Source of the DNA: Streptomyces violascens
GTDB taxonomy: Bacteria > Actinomycetota > Actinomycetes > Streptomycetales > Streptomycetaceae
Length of the DNA stretch: 64,000 nt
Direction: 5' to 3'
Assembly: GCF_014649955.1 (NCBI RefSeq)
Contig: NZ_BMUA01000004.1
Span: 62,001 to 126,000 of the forward strand
Below are positions 31,605-40,600 of the stretch, one piece after another (position 1 is the first letter of the stretch; each line of letters starts with the position of its first letter). A model generated the notes under the pieces. It was not told the origin of the DNA. It did no database searches and saw only the letters and a list, made by a program, of their open reading frames with translations. Made by a program: the position numbers and the translations under genes.

Positions 31605-31979
31605 GTGACCCTCAAGATCGTGATTGACCAGGGCGCGGCCACCGCGCCGTACGAGCAACTGCGCGCCCAGATCGCCGACCGGGCCCGGTCCGGGAAGCTG
31701 CCCGTGGGCTACAAACTGCCCACTGTCCGGGGCCTCGCGGAGGATCTCGGGCTTGCCGCGAACACGGTGGCCAAGGCGTACCGGGCCCTTGAGGCGGACG
31801 GGGTCATCGAGACCCGGGGGCGGAACGGGACGTTTGTCGCGGCGGCGGGGGATGCGTCCGAGAGGCTTGCGGCGGTGGCTGCGGCGGCGTATGCGGGGGA
31901 GGTTCTGCGGCTCGGGCTCGGGCGGGATGCGGCTCGCTCGGCGGTGGAGCAGGCCTTGCGGGCGGCATACGGCGAGTAG
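31605..31979 (+). CDS. Short GntR-family (YhcF type) regulator
   Basis: This is a 124-residue protein from GTG 31605 behind GGGGGAG. It has a GntR winged helix: Y-E-Q-L-R-A-Q-I near the start, L-P-T-V-R-G-L-A-E-D-L-G-L-A-A-N-T-V-A-K-A-Y-R in the helix-turn-helix, then G-V-I-E-T-R-G-R-N-G-T-F in the wing. Only about 45 residues of helical tail follow, so there is no ligand-binding domain of the UTRA or FadR type. Such proteins often control an adjacent ABC exporter, but none is next to it; the divergent DUF402 gene is a possible target. Confidence 0.88.
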   Translation: MTLKIVIDQGAATAPYEQLRAQIADRARSGKLPVGYKLPTVRGLAEDLGLAANTVAKAYRALEADGVIETRGRNGTFVAAAGDASERLAAVAAAAYAGEVLRLGLGRDAARSAVEQALRAAYGE

Positions 31980-32045
31980 GCGCCTGCGGTGCGCGTGTTC
32001 CCCGCCCCGCCCGCCCCTTCCCGGCTGTGCCGCAGAGTGTCACAA

Positions 32046-32070
32046 CCCCGCGTCCCTCTGGGGCGCGGGG
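32046..32070. terminator. Terminator hairpin between gntR and the AAA gene
   Basis: CCCCGCG (32046-32052) pairs with CGCGGGG (32064-32070), and CCC/GGG extends the stem inside. It sits between convergent genes. It resembles a GC-rich hairpin family frequent in Streptomyces, seen again at 57892-57937. Confidence 0.7.
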
Positions 32071-32124
32071 AGTTACGGGGCACAGGCAGTCACGGGGGCG
32101 CAGGGAATCACGCGGTACCGCCGG

Positions 32125-33219
32125 CTACAGATACAACCCCGCATCCGCTCCCGCCCGCTGGTCCGGCACCGACGCCGGGGACGTTCCCCGGCGCAGGGCG
32201 TACAGCTCGGCCAGGGTGGTGCCGTCGCGGGCGACGCCCTCCTCCGTGCCCAGCCAGCGGACCGCCTCCGTCCTGGTCAGTGGGCCGACCTCGATGCGGG
32301 CGAGGCAGCGGCCGGGGCGTACCACCGCGGGGTGCAGGCGCTCCAGGTCCTCGTTGGTGGTGACGCCCACCAGGACGTTGCGGCCCTGGCCGAGCAGGCC
32401 GTCGGTCAGGTTGAGGAGCCTGGAGAGGGCCTGGCCCGCCGTGTGCTTGGCCTCGCCGCGGATCAGCTCGTCGCAGTCCTCCAGGAGGAGGAGCCGCCAG
32501 CGGCCCTTCGCACTGCCGTCGTCCTCACCGATCGCGATGTCCATCAGGTAGCCGACGTCGTTGAAGAGCCGCTCCGGGTCGAGCACGCAGTCGACCTGGC
32601 ACCAGTCGCGCCAGGACCGGGCCAGCGTGCGCAGCGCCGAGGTCTTGCCGGTGCCCGGCGGCCCGTGGAGGAGGAGCAGCCGGCCCGCGATGTCCTCCGG
32701 GGTCACCTTCATCAGGCGGTCCATCGCATCGGCCACCGGCGCCGTGTAGTTGGGCCGCACCTCGTCCCAGGTGCCGGCTGCGATCTGCCGGGTCGTGCGG
32801 TGCGGGCCGCGCCGCGGGGACACGTACCAGAAGCCCATCGTCACGTTCTCGGGCTGCGGCTCCGGCTCGTCCTCGGCGCCCTCGGTGGCCTGTTTGAGGA
32901 CCTGGGCGGAGAGCTCCTCGGTGGTCGCGGTCACCGTCACGTCCGCGCCCCGGTTCCAGCGCGAGACGAGCAGCGTCCAGCCCTCGCCCTCGGCGAGCGT
33001 GGCGCTGCGGTCGTCGTCGCGGGCGGCGCGCAGCACCTTCGCGCCGGGCGGCAGCAGGCTGAAGCCCTTCTTGACCCGGTCGATGGACGAGCTGTGCGAG
33101 AACGGCTGCTCGCCCGTGGCGAAGCGGCCGAGGAAGAGCGCGTCGACCACATCGGAGGGTGAATCGCTGTCGTCCACGGTCAGCCGGATCGGCAGCGCGG
33201 CTTCTGGGGCAGGGGACAT
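32125..33219 (-). CDS. AAA+ ATPase with N-terminal DUF5925
   Basis: This is a 364-residue protein; ATG 33219 follows GGGGG and is preferred to the in-frame start six codons upstream. Residues about 10-150 match the DUF5925 type found fused to AAA modules in Streptomyces. The ATPase has Walker A G-P-P-G-T-G-K-T, Walker B L-L-L-L-E-D-C-D-E, sensor 1 V-T-T-N and the R-P-G-R arginine-finger motif of classical (FtsH/CDC48-like) AAA proteins. Its partner or substrate is unknown; membrane segments and protease motifs are absent, so it is probably a cytoplasmic remodelling or regulatory ATPase. Confidence 0.88.
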   Translation of the reverse strand: MSPAPEAALPIRLTVDDSDSPSDVVDALFLGRFATGEQPFSHSSSIDRVKKGFSLLPPGAKVLRAARDDDRSATLAEGEGWTLLVSRWNRGADVTVTATTEELSAQVLKQATEGAEDEPEPQPENVTMGFWYVSPRRGPHRTTRQIAAGTWDEVRPNYTAPVADAMDRLMKVTPEDIAGRLLLLHGPPGTGKTSALRTLARSWRDWCQVDCVLDPERLFNDVGYLMDIAIGEDDGSAKGRWRLLLLEDCDELIRGEAKHTAGQALSRLLNLTDGLLGQGRNVLVGVTTNEDLERLHPAVVRPGRCLARIEVGPLTRTEAVRWLGTEEGVARDGTTLAELYALRRGTSPASVPDQRAGADAGLYL

Positions 33220-33347
33220 GCCCCCATGATCCGGCAACAGGCCCGCGCGTGCACCTGTTTTGTCCCGTTGATGGTCGAGGGACGTTCTGTCCCTGTTCAG
33301 GTAAAAACTGGCCGGAATGGCGTCTACCGCCGATACGCTGCCCCGTG

Positions 33348-34736
33348 ATGGAACGTCATCGTGGAACCGTCGTCCGTAGTCGCAGGCCCGACAGGACGCC
33401 CCGGCCCAGGACCCCGGCGGTGCTGGTCGTCGCGATTCTGGCCGCGCTCGCCCTCATCCTGACGACGGGCGGCTGTACGAGCAGAAACGCGGGCGAGTCC
33501 GGACCCGGCCGGACCGGTGCGAGCAACACCGACCCCGCGCTCGGCTGGGGCTTCACGCACACCCAGTACAGCGCCGACACGGGCGACGACGACGCCGTGC
33601 AGCGCGCCCGTGACGTGCTCTCTGCGCAGGGCCTGCCGCAGGACCAGGCGATCATGGGCTGGGGCGCGGGCAACCCCGAGCCGTCGCCGGGCACGTACGA
33701 CTTCTCGGATCTCGACCGAAGGGTCAAGTACATCCGCTCCACCGGGGCCACCCCCGTCATCACGCTGTGCTGCGCGCCCGACTGGATGAAGGGCGGCCGG
33801 GCCGGGGCGAGCAAGACGGACTGGAGCGTGAAGGCGCTGGAGTCGGCGCCGCTGCCCACCCACTACAAGGACTTCGCCGCCCTTGCCGCGAAAGTGGCCC
33901 AACGCTACCCGGACGTACGGCACTTCATCGTCTGGAACGAGCTCAAGGGCTTCTACAACGACACCGCCCAGCGCTGGAACTACGAGGCCTACACCCAGCT
34001 CTACAACCAGGTCTACGACGCGCTGAAGAAGGTCAACAAGGGCAATCTCGTCGGTGGTCCCTATCTCGTCATGGACAGCTATGGGCCTCAGGACCAGTCG
34101 TACGCCTCCGCCCTGAAGGGGCCCTGGGGCTCCGTCGATCAGCGGGTTCTCGACGCCTTCACCTACTGGAACAAGCACAAGAAGGGCGCCGACTTCGCTG
34201 TCGTCGACGGCGCCAGTTTCACCCGCACCAACCAGATGCTGCCCAACGCGTTCGGCGCCACCGACAAGCTGACCGCCGTCACCGAGTGGGTGCGGGGGCA
34301 GTCCGGTCTGCCGGTGTGGTGGGCCGAGTACTACGTCGAACCCGACAAGTCCGGCTGGAGCGAGCAACAGCGCGTCGCCACCCAGGCCGCCGGCCTGATG
34401 GCCCTGGCGCGCGGCGGCACCAGCACCGCCTTCTACTGGAGCCCCGAGGAGCAGAGCGGCGCGTGCCCCGGCTGTCTGTGGACGCCGACCCAACAGGACG
34501 CCGGGGGCAAGGAGTTGCCCATGTACGCGTTGATCGCCCGGTTCGCCAAGGCCTTCCCGCCGGGCACCGACTTCACCACCGTGAGCATCGCCGACGACGA
34601 CGTGCCGAACGTGCGCGTGCTCGCCAGCGGCAAGGACGTGCTCGTCGTCAACACTCTTGACCGGTCCATCGACGCCAAGGTCGACGGCAAGTCGTTCCCG
34701 ATGGCCGCCTACGAGGTGCGCTGGCTGACCCGCTGA
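33348..34736 (+). CDS. Clan GH-A glycoside hydrolase lipoprotein (GH39-like)
   Basis: This is a 462-residue exported enzyme starting at ATG 33348 (GTG 33345 possible). An Arg-rich N-terminus, a hydrophobic helix at 24-41 and Cys43 in T-T-G-G-C indicate a lipoprotein. The (beta/alpha)8 barrel places the acid/base Glu198 in V-W-N-E-L-K-G and the nucleophile Glu327 in W-W-A-E-Y-Y, the two glutamates of clan GH-A; the closest recalled families are GH39 xylosidases and related exopolysaccharide glycosidases such as PslG. The 3' end overlaps the flippase gene of the opposing polysaccharide operon by 28 bases. A glycosidase beside an exopolysaccharide operon often trims or releases the polymer, and I infer that here. 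Confidence 0.8.
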   Translation: MERHRGTVVRSRRPDRTPRPRTPAVLVVAILAALALILTTGGCTSRNAGESGPGRTGASNTDPALGWGFTHTQYSADTGDDDAVQRARDVLSAQGLPQDQAIMGWGAGNPEPSPGTYDFSDLDRRVKYIRSTGATPVITLCCAPDWMKGGRAGASKTDWSVKALESAPLPTHYKDFAALAAKVAQRYPDVRHFIVWNELKGFYNDTAQRWNYEAYTQLYNQVYDALKKVNKGNLVGGPYLVMDSYGPQDQSYASALKGPWGSVDQRVLDAFTYWNKHKKGADFAVVDGASFTRTNQMLPNAFGATDKLTAVTEWVRGQSGLPVWWAEYYVEPDKSGWSEQQRVATQAAGLMALARGGTSTAFYWSPEEQSGACPGCLWTPTQQDAGGKELPMYALIARFAKAFPPGTDFTTVSIADDDVPNVRVLASGKDVLVVNTLDRSIDAKVDGKSFPMAAYEVRWLTR

Positions 34737-36028
34737 GGCTCGGCCCGCAGCACCCCGAACAGCTTCACCGCCGCGATCGCCGCGATCACCGAAAGGCTCG
34801 CGACCTCCGCGATGCCCACGCCCGCCAGGCCCAGCGGAGGCAGCAGCGCCGGCGTGGACCCGAGCACCAGGACGCACAATCCGCCCTGGAGGTAGGCGAG
34901 TCCGGCCGTACGGCTCTGCGCGCGCAGCACCGCGAAGTACAGCTCGATCACCACCCGCAGCAGCGCCCCGACCACCAGCCAGCGCAGCAGCGCCGTGGCA
35001 TGACGGGCGTACCCCTCGCCGAACACGTGCAGGATGCGCGGCGCGAAGGCGAAGAGGAACGCGCAGATCGGCACCACGATCTTGACCATGCGGAGCAGCG
35101 CGGCCCGGGCATTGCGGCCGAGCCGCTCGGGATCGTGCGCCCCTTCGACGGTCAGCGAGGCGCCCATGTTGATGGCGAGCAGCTCGACGGTGCCGCCGAT
35201 GGTCGCGGTGATGTAGAAGTACGCGTTGTCGGCCGAGCTGATCTGTGACGCCACGATCACCGGCACGAGATAGACCACGGCGAGCGCGAACAGCGAGCCC
35301 GTGTAGTCGCCGGCCAGGAAGCAGCCCAGCTCCCGGTAGCTCGGCGGCCGGGCGGTGTGCACGGTGAGCTCCACGTGGCGGGGGACAAGGCGTCGGAACA
35401 CCAGCCAGCCCAGCGGCACCACGGACACCGCGATCGCCGCGACCCACGAGACGAACACCCCGCTGGTCGGCACCGAGGCCGCGATCGCCACCAGGAGCAC
35501 CAGCTTGACCGCCGAGAACGCGGTGTTGCCGACCGGCACCCAGAACGCGCTGCGCAGCCCGGTGAGCACGCCGTCCTGCAGCGTCAGGATCGACCAGGCG
35601 ATCACCGCCGCGATGAACCCGAGCCCCTTGAACGGGCCGTGCAGGAACCGGTACGAGGGCCCCCAGAAGTCCAGCGTCTCCATGAAGACGAGCGCGGCCA
35701 CCCCGACGACGCATGCGCTCAGCGCGTAGGTGCGCAGGACCAGGCGTCCGGTCGCGGCGCCCGATACGGGGATGAAGCGGGCCAGCGCCCCGGTCAGGGT
35801 CAGCGCGGTGATCCCGGCGAGGAACTTCATCGCGGCGATCGCCGCCGAGCCCTGGCCCACCGCGTCATCGGTGTAGTACCGGGCGGCGATCAGCCAGAAG
35901 CCGAGCCCGAGCACCGCGCTGATGCCCGTGTTCAGCATCAGGGCGTAGGCGTTGCGGAAGAGGGGGGTGCCCCGGCGCCTGTTCGAGGTCGGAGCGGCGA
36001 GGTCCTGGGCGGTGCTCATGTCGGCCAC
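34709..36028 (-). CDS. Polysaccharide flippase (Wzx/MATE-like)
   Basis: This is a 439-residue integral membrane protein from GTG 36028, which has GGTGAG at good spacing. Twelve or more hydrophobic helices fill the whole chain, with the opening R-N-A-Y-A-L-M-L-N-T-G-I-S-A-V-L typical of oligosaccharide flippases of the MVF/MATE superfamily. It should move lipid-linked saccharide units or a polymer precursor across the membrane. It is the last gene of the leftward glycosyltransferase/deacetylase operon (44 bases after the deacetylase) and overlaps the convergent glycosidase. Confidence 0.88.
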   Translation of the reverse strand: MADMSTAQDLAAPTSNRRRGTPLFRNAYALMLNTGISAVLGLGFWLIAARYYTDDAVGQGSAAIAAMKFLAGITALTLTGALARFIPVSGAATGRLVLRTYALSACVVGVAALVFMETLDFWGPSYRFLHGPFKGLGFIAAVIAWSILTLQDGVLTGLRSAFWVPVGNTAFSAVKLVLLVAIAASVPTSGVFVSWVAAIAVSVVPLGWLVFRRLVPRHVELTVHTARPPSYRELGCFLAGDYTGSLFALAVVYLVPVIVASQISSADNAYFYITATIGGTVELLAINMGASLTVEGAHDPERLGRNARAALLRMVKIVVPICAFLFAFAPRILHVFGEGYARHATALLRWLVVGALLRVVIELYFAVLRAQSRTAGLAYLQGGLCVLVLGSTPALLPPLGLAGVGIAEVASLSVIAAIAAVKLFGVLRAEPQRVSQRTS

Positions 36029-36072
36029 GGGTACCGCTCACCTTCTGCTTCTGGTCCTGGTCGGTCGTTCTC

Positions 36073-36882
36073 TCAGTCGCCGCCGAGCCTGCGCCCGGCC
36101 CGCTTGGCCCCGCGCACCACGGCGTAGCCCTTCGTCAGGACGCGGTCGCCGGCGAAGGTGCGCGCGATGTCGCGGCCGGTGCCCACGACGAGCCGCTCGA
36201 ACTCGTCGATACCGGTGGTGCGCCGCACCGTCACCCGCTCCAGGGCGTACGGACCCTGGCGCCGCTCGGCGAGCGCGTTGCCCACCGCGAGCGCCTGGGC
36301 GAAGCCCGCGGAGCGCACCGTGCGCCGCACCCGCCGGCTGGAGTAACCGTACGGATAGGCGAACGAGACGGGGCGCCGGCCGAGCTCGTCGGTGAGGATC
36401 TCCTTGCAGCGCAGCGTCTCGAACCAGAGCCGTTCGTCGCCGAGTTGGTCCATCTGCGGATGGCTGTGGCTGTGGCCGCCGATCTCGCAGCCGCCCCGGG
36501 CGAGCTCGCGCACCTGGTCCCAGTCCAGCATGGTGTCCAGGGCGCCACCCTCGTCGTACGCACCGCGCAGCCAACCGGTGGAGACGAAGAGCGTGGACGC
36601 GAAGCCGTACTTGGCGAGGACCGGCAGGGCGTGGCGGTGCACGCCCTCGTAGCCGTCGTCGAAGGTGATCAGGACGGGGCGGCGTGGAAGCGCTCCCGCC
36701 GTGCGCCAGGCGTGCGCCAGCTGGGCCGTGGTGACCGGAGTGCACCCGAGCTCGGCGAGCAGCTCCATCTGGTCGGCGAAGGCGTCCGGCGAGACGGACA
36801 GGCCGAACGCCGCCTTCGCGGGACTGTGCGCCACCGAGTGGTACATGAGGATGGGCACGGGCCCCGTTCGCGCAGCCGTCAT
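36073..36882 (-). CDS. NodB-type polysaccharide deacetylase
   Basis: This is a 269-residue protein whose ATG overlaps the stop of the upstream glycosyltransferase (ATGA, 36879-36882). The NodB domain has the motif 1 T-F-D-D-G-Y with catalytic base Asp75 and metal ligand Asp76, and motif 2 H-S-H-S-H with metal ligands His137 and His141; F-A-Y-P-Y-G is motif 3. There is no signal peptide, so it may act on lipid-linked or nascent saccharide inside, or be a carbohydrate O- or N-deacetylase exported another way. It is the third gene of the surface-polysaccharide operon. Confidence 0.9.
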   Translation of the reverse strand: MTAARTGPVPILMYHSVAHSPAKAAFGLSVSPDAFADQMELLAELGCTPVTTAQLAHAWRTAGALPRRPVLITFDDGYEGVHRHALPVLAKYGFASTLFVSTGWLRGAYDEGGALDTMLDWDQVRELARGGCEIGGHSHSHPQMDQLGDERLWFETLRCKEILTDELGRRPVSFAYPYGYSSRRVRRTVRSAGFAQALAVGNALAERRQGPYALERVTVRRTTGIDEFERLVVGTGRDIARTFAGDRVLTKGYAVVRGAKRAGRRLGGD

Positions 36883-37904
36883 GCCGCCTCGCCCTCCTCG
36901 TCCGGCTCCGTCGCCGGTACGCGCTCGACGGGGGCCACGGTGAAGGTGACCCCACCCCTCAGCGCCCGTACGGTGCCGAGCAGATAGCCCCCGGTCGCCA
37001 CCGCGACGCCGGTCACGATCGCGGCCGCACGGCCCGCGCCGCCGGCCCGGCCGAGGACGGCGTCCCGTACGCCGCGCACCACACCGGCCGGAAGCACCCG
37101 GGTCGTGTAGCGCCGCTCGGACTCAAGTCCCTTGCCGGAGCCCACGCTTCGGGCCACCAGTGCCTTGGAGAGGCCCTCCGCGTACGCCCTCGTGCGGAAG
37201 TATCCGAAGCGTTCGCGGGCCGCGGGCACCCGGTGGTGGATCACCGAGCGGTCGTCGATGAGCAGCACGGCGTCGGGCAGCGCCTTGCTGAGCCGGATGC
37301 ACAGCTCCGTCTCCTCGCAGCCGAGCGGCCGCTTGTCGCCGTCGCGGCCGATGCCCGTCGCGAAGCCGCCCGCCGCGTCGAAGGCCGACGTACGGAAGGA
37401 GGCGTTGCCGCCCAGGACGTTGCGGACCTCGACGCGGCCCGGCGGCAGCCCCCGGTAGGTGCAGCCGACGATCCAGTCGAACTCCTCGGGGAACCAGGCG
37501 GGCCTGCGCCCCGAGGCCCAGGCGGGCACGGTGCGGCCGCCGACCGCCATCACGCGCGGGTCGTCGTAGCCCTCGGCGAAGTGCCGCAGCCAGTCGCGCT
37601 CGGCCACGGCGTCGTCGTCGAGGAAGGCCACGAACTCGCCCCGGGCCACCGAGATCGCCGTGTTGCGGCCGGCCGAGAGGCCGCGGGGGCCCGCGTTGGC
37701 GAGCACCCGCACCTCCCCGGACGCCGCGTACTCCTCGAACTCCTTGGTGAGCCGGTCCAGGAGCCGCTCGTTGTGGTCCACCACGAGCAGCGTCTCCAGG
37801 GCCGGCAGCGACTGCGTGCGCACCGAGGAGACCGCCGCCAGGATGTCCTCCCAGCGGTCCTCGGTGTACACGCAGATCACCACGGAGAAGTGACGCTCCG
37901 TCAA
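36879..37904 (-). CDS. GT2 glycosyltransferase, operon gene 2
   Basis: This is a 341-residue GT-A glycosyltransferase starting at TTG 37904, which forms a TTGA overlap with the preceding gene and has GGGGAGAGG upstream. It has the nucleotide-sugar strand V-V-I-C-V-Y-T, D-H-N-E, the D-D-D metal motif in F-L-D-D-D-A, and the E-E-T-E-L-C catalytic-acid region. Two C-terminal helices (about 285-325) may tie it to the membrane. The donor and acceptor are not predictable. Confidence 0.9.
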   Translation of the reverse strand: MTERHFSVVICVYTEDRWEDILAAVSSVRTQSLPALETLLVVDHNERLLDRLTKEFEEYAASGEVRVLANAGPRGLSAGRNTAISVARGEFVAFLDDDAVAERDWLRHFAEGYDDPRVMAVGGRTVPAWASGRRPAWFPEEFDWIVGCTYRGLPPGRVEVRNVLGGNASFRTSAFDAAGGFATGIGRDGDKRPLGCEETELCIRLSKALPDAVLLIDDRSVIHHRVPAARERFGYFRTRAYAEGLSKALVARSVGSGKGLESERRYTTRVLPAGVVRGVRDAVLGRAGGAGRAAAIVTGVAVATGGYLLGTVRALRGGVTFTVAPVERVPATEPDEEGEAA

Positions 37905-38764
37905 GACACCTCTCCCCGCCGTGTGTTCAGGAAGACGGCCTGAGTGCGTCGGTGTGCCCGGGGCACGGCCTTCTCCCGGAGTATCACCTTCAGGACGCGG
38001 ATGCCGTCGCGCACCGCGCTGAGATTGGAGACACCGTGGATCCGGTTGTACTCGTAGCTGGGGACCTCCTGAACACGCAGGCCCGCCTTGACGATCCGGA
38101 TGTTGATCAGGGTCTCGATCTCGAACCCGGAGCAGTCGAGCACGATCTTGTCCAGGCAGTGCTTCCAGAAGGCGTTGTAGCCGTAGCAGAGATCGGTGTA
38201 GCGGGCGCCGAACTTGCGGTTCACGATGCCGCACAGGACGGCGTTGCCGAGCTTGCGGATCGGGGTCATGTCGTCGGTGCCGCCGCCGTTGGCGAAGCGG
38301 GAGCCCTTGGCGAAGTCGGCGCCGCCCACCAGCGCGGAGACATAGCTGACGATCTCCTCGCCGTCCGCCGAGCCGTCCGCGTCGACCATGACGATGATGT
38401 CGCCGGTGCAGGCGGCGAAGCCACTGATCAGGGCGTCGCCCTTGCCCTTGCCCACCTGCTTGACGACCTTGACGTCGGGCCACAGCTCGCGGGCTACCTG
38501 CACGGTGTTGTCGGTGGAATTCCCGTCGACCAGGACGACTTCGTGGATCCAGTCCGGAAGTGTCTTGAACACATGCGGAAGATTCTCGGCCTCATTCATG
38601 GCCGGGATCACGACGCTCACCGGAGGTGCAATGGCGAGATTCGCCGAAACCGGTCGATACGCAGCGGATATTCGACTGGTGGTCACGGAATCCGAGTGAC
38701 CGTCCGGTGATTCCGCAATTAATTGATCTTGGCCCGGGACAGCCGGGCGCACGGAAGGAGTCAT
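37901..38764 (-). CDS. GT2 glycosyltransferase (dolichol-phosphate-mannose-synthase-like)
   Basis: This is a 287-residue enzyme; ATG 38764 is the first gene of the leftward operon. After an unstructured N-terminus of about 48 residues comes a GT-A fold with V-S-V-V-I-P-A-M-N-E-A-E-N-L, the donor-binding V-D-G-N-S-T-D-N-T and the metal motif V-D-A-D-G-S. The G-K-G-D-A-L and F-G-A-R-Y-T-D-L-C-Y-G-Y-N-A-F-W motifs are those of polyprenyl-phosphate glycosyltransferases that make a lipid-linked sugar. It has no membrane domain. The stop overlaps the next gene by four bases, so translation of the two is coupled. Confidence 0.92.
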   Translation of the reverse strand: MTPSVRPAVPGQDQLIAESPDGHSDSVTTSRISAAYRPVSANLAIAPPVSVVIPAMNEAENLPHVFKTLPDWIHEVVLVDGNSTDNTVQVARELWPDVKVVKQVGKGKGDALISGFAACTGDIIVMVDADGSADGEEIVSYVSALVGGADFAKGSRFANGGGTDDMTPIRKLGNAVLCGIVNRKFGARYTDLCYGYNAFWKHCLDKIVLDCSGFEIETLINIRIVKAGLRVQEVPSYEYNRIHGVSNLSAVRDGIRVLKVILREKAVPRAHRRTQAVFLNTRRGEVS

Positions 38765-39093
38765 GATGAGTCTCTGTCCCTCTCGTCCGGTGGACCGCCC
38801 GCCCCCGGGCAGTCCGGATGAGTTTCCGGTTACGAAAGGGGGGTTCTCACCCCGGTCATGACGGCATGGCACACCGCACTGATTGGGTGAGCTGGCTTTG
38901 CTGGCCGCGCGGCCCGTGTTCCGGCCCACGCATGGCGAAGACCGAGCACGGCACCCCCCTACCGCGCCCCGCACCGGTATCCATCGCGACGCTTGAGCCC
39001 TCCCCTGGCGCCGTTTTGCGTGATGGACCGTTGCGGGTGGATGTAAGACGGTATTGATGATGGGGACTGTATGGCAAGACCTCGGCCGAGGCC
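38765..39093. other. Promoter gap upstream of the polysaccharide operon
   Basis: The region is lower in GC at 38700-38780 and 39030-39075 than its surroundings and should contain the leftward operon promoter. The only open frames lack a ribosome-binding site and conserved character. I see no gene here. Confidence 0.5.
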
Positions 39094-39510
39094 TCACGTT
39101 TCTGTGTTTTTGACCGGACTTTCACGGTCACATCCGGAGCGATTCACCCCCGCCCCCAGCAGGAAGAGGAGAAGGCTGATCACACCCACGGCTGCGATGC
39201 CGTTCCGGGTCGACCAAAGGTGCAGACCTGCCATGCTTTCGGCGGTCAGCACATCGATGAGTACTGCTCCTGATATCGACGCCACCATGCGGGCGAGCGG
39301 TTCCAGTCGGCGCAGTGCGAATACGGCCGCTTCCGCGGGTGCGGCCACCAGGTAGAAGAGCGCGAGCGGAGCGCGCAGCGGAGAGTCCAGGCCGGCGAAG
39401 GCCAGGACGGCACCCACGGCCGAGACGGCGAGTGCCGCTCCCGCGAGGACGGGCGGCAGGTCGGCGGCGACGGACGCGCCCACTGCCGATCTGTCACTGA
39501 TGGTCTGCAT
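39094..39510 (-). CDS. Small membrane protein of unknown function
   Basis: This is a 138-residue protein; ATG 39510 (M-Q-T-I-S-D) lies behind GGGGGG at longer than usual spacing. Four hydrophobic helices are visible (about 20-40, 45-62, 72-90, 105-122), and an N-terminal V-G-A-S-V-A-A-D-L-P-P-V. I do not recognise the family. It lies directly upstream of the glycosyltransferase operon on the same strand, so a role with polysaccharide export is possible but not shown. Confidence 0.6.
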   Translation of the reverse strand: MQTISDRSAVGASVAADLPPVLAGAALAVSAVGAVLAFAGLDSPLRAPLALFYLVAAPAEAAVFALRRLEPLARMVASISGAVLIDVLTAESMAGLHLWSTRNGIAAVGVISLLLFLLGAGVNRSGCDRESPVKNTET

Positions 39511-39780
39511 TGGCGACGGTTCCCCCCGATGCGCCGGATGCGAGGCTTCAATGTGACGCAGTCCGGACAGTCCCGTCAAGACGACGATTCGCGTGTGGTG
39601 AACGGGATTTGACGGACAGTCAGCGGAGTGTGGTGCTCCGGTGAAGGATTACTCGCCAGTTGCTGACGGATCGGCAGATAGCCACAGATGTCCGTCGGTT
39701 GTTCTTGGCATGAACACTTCCCGCGCCCTGAGGGGGCTGGTACCACTGCCGTGGCGGAAAACCCGCTACAAGGAGGTTCC

Positions 39781-40590
39781 ATGAAACTGTCCCGAATCGC
39801 GGCATATGCATGGGCGCTCGTGCTGGCTGTCGCGCTTTCCCTCACCGGGGCCGGCGTGGCCGCAGCGGCAACCCAGGCGGCCGGATCCCACTACGTGGCC
39901 CTCGGCGACTCGTACTCCTCCGGCGTCGGAGCCGGGAGTTACGACAGTTCGAGCGGCAGCTGCAAGCGCTCCACGAAGGCCTACCCGGCCCTGTGGGCGG
40001 CGGCGCATTCCCCCGCCTCGTTCAACTTCACCGCGTGCTCCGGAGCCCGTACGGGTGATGTGACGGCGAGTCAGCTCGGCCCGCTCAGCTCCACCACCGA
40101 CCTCGTCTCGATCACCATCGGAGGCAACGACGCCGGCTTCTCGGACGTCATGACCAACTGCGTCCTGTACTCGGAGTCCACCTGCCTCAGCAAGGTGGCA
40201 TCGGCCCGCGCCTACGCCGACTCGACGCTGCCCGGACTGCTCGACTCGGTGTACTCGGCGATCAGATCCAAGGCGCCCAACGCCCACGTCGTCGTCATCG
40301 GCTACCCGCACTTCTACAAGATCGGCGGCAACTGCATCTCGGGCCTCAGTGAGAACTCTCGCTCCGCGATCAACGGGGCAGCCGACGAGCTCAACTCGGT
40401 GACCGCCAAGCGCGCCGCCGACCACGGCTTCAGCTTCGCGGACGTCGTGCCGGCCTTCACCGGACACGAGATCTGCTCCGGCAGCCCGTGGCTGAACAGC
40501 GTCGTCTGGACCAACATCGGCGAGTCGTACCACCCCACCGCGGCCGGCCAGTCGGGCGGCTACCTGCCCACCTTCGCCAACGCGGCCTGA
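39781..40590 (+). CDS. Secreted SGNH/GDSL esterase
   Basis: This is a 269-residue preprotein; ATG 39781 follows AAGGAGG at 39769-39775. The signal peptide (1-30) ends A-A-A-A. Block I G-D-S-Y-S-S-G holds the nucleophile Ser44, block III gives G-G-N-D, and block V S-Y-H-P-T holds His251; six cysteines form likely disulfides. It resembles the well-studied two-domain-free Streptomyces SGNH esterases (for example the S. scabies and S. coelicolor types) that hydrolyse esters outside the cell. It is 10 bases from the end of the converging kinase gene. Confidence 0.93.
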   Translation: MKLSRIAAYAWALVLAVALSLTGAGVAAAATQAAGSHYVALGDSYSSGVGAGSYDSSSGSCKRSTKAYPALWAAAHSPASFNFTACSGARTGDVTASQLGPLSSTTDLVSITIGGNDAGFSDVMTNCVLYSESTCLSKVASARAYADSTLPGLLDSVYSAIRSKAPNAHVVVIGYPHFYKIGGNCISGLSENSRSAINGAADELNSVTAKRAADHGFSFADVVPAFTGHEICSGSPWLNSVVWTNIGESYHPTAAGQSGGYLPTFANAA

Positions 40591-40600
40591 TCCCTGTCGC

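Noticed and set aside
38818..39057. A 79-codon plus-strand ORF upstream of the glycosyltransferase operon
   Set aside because: It has no ribosome-binding site, unusual composition and no recognisable features; treated as a promoter gap.
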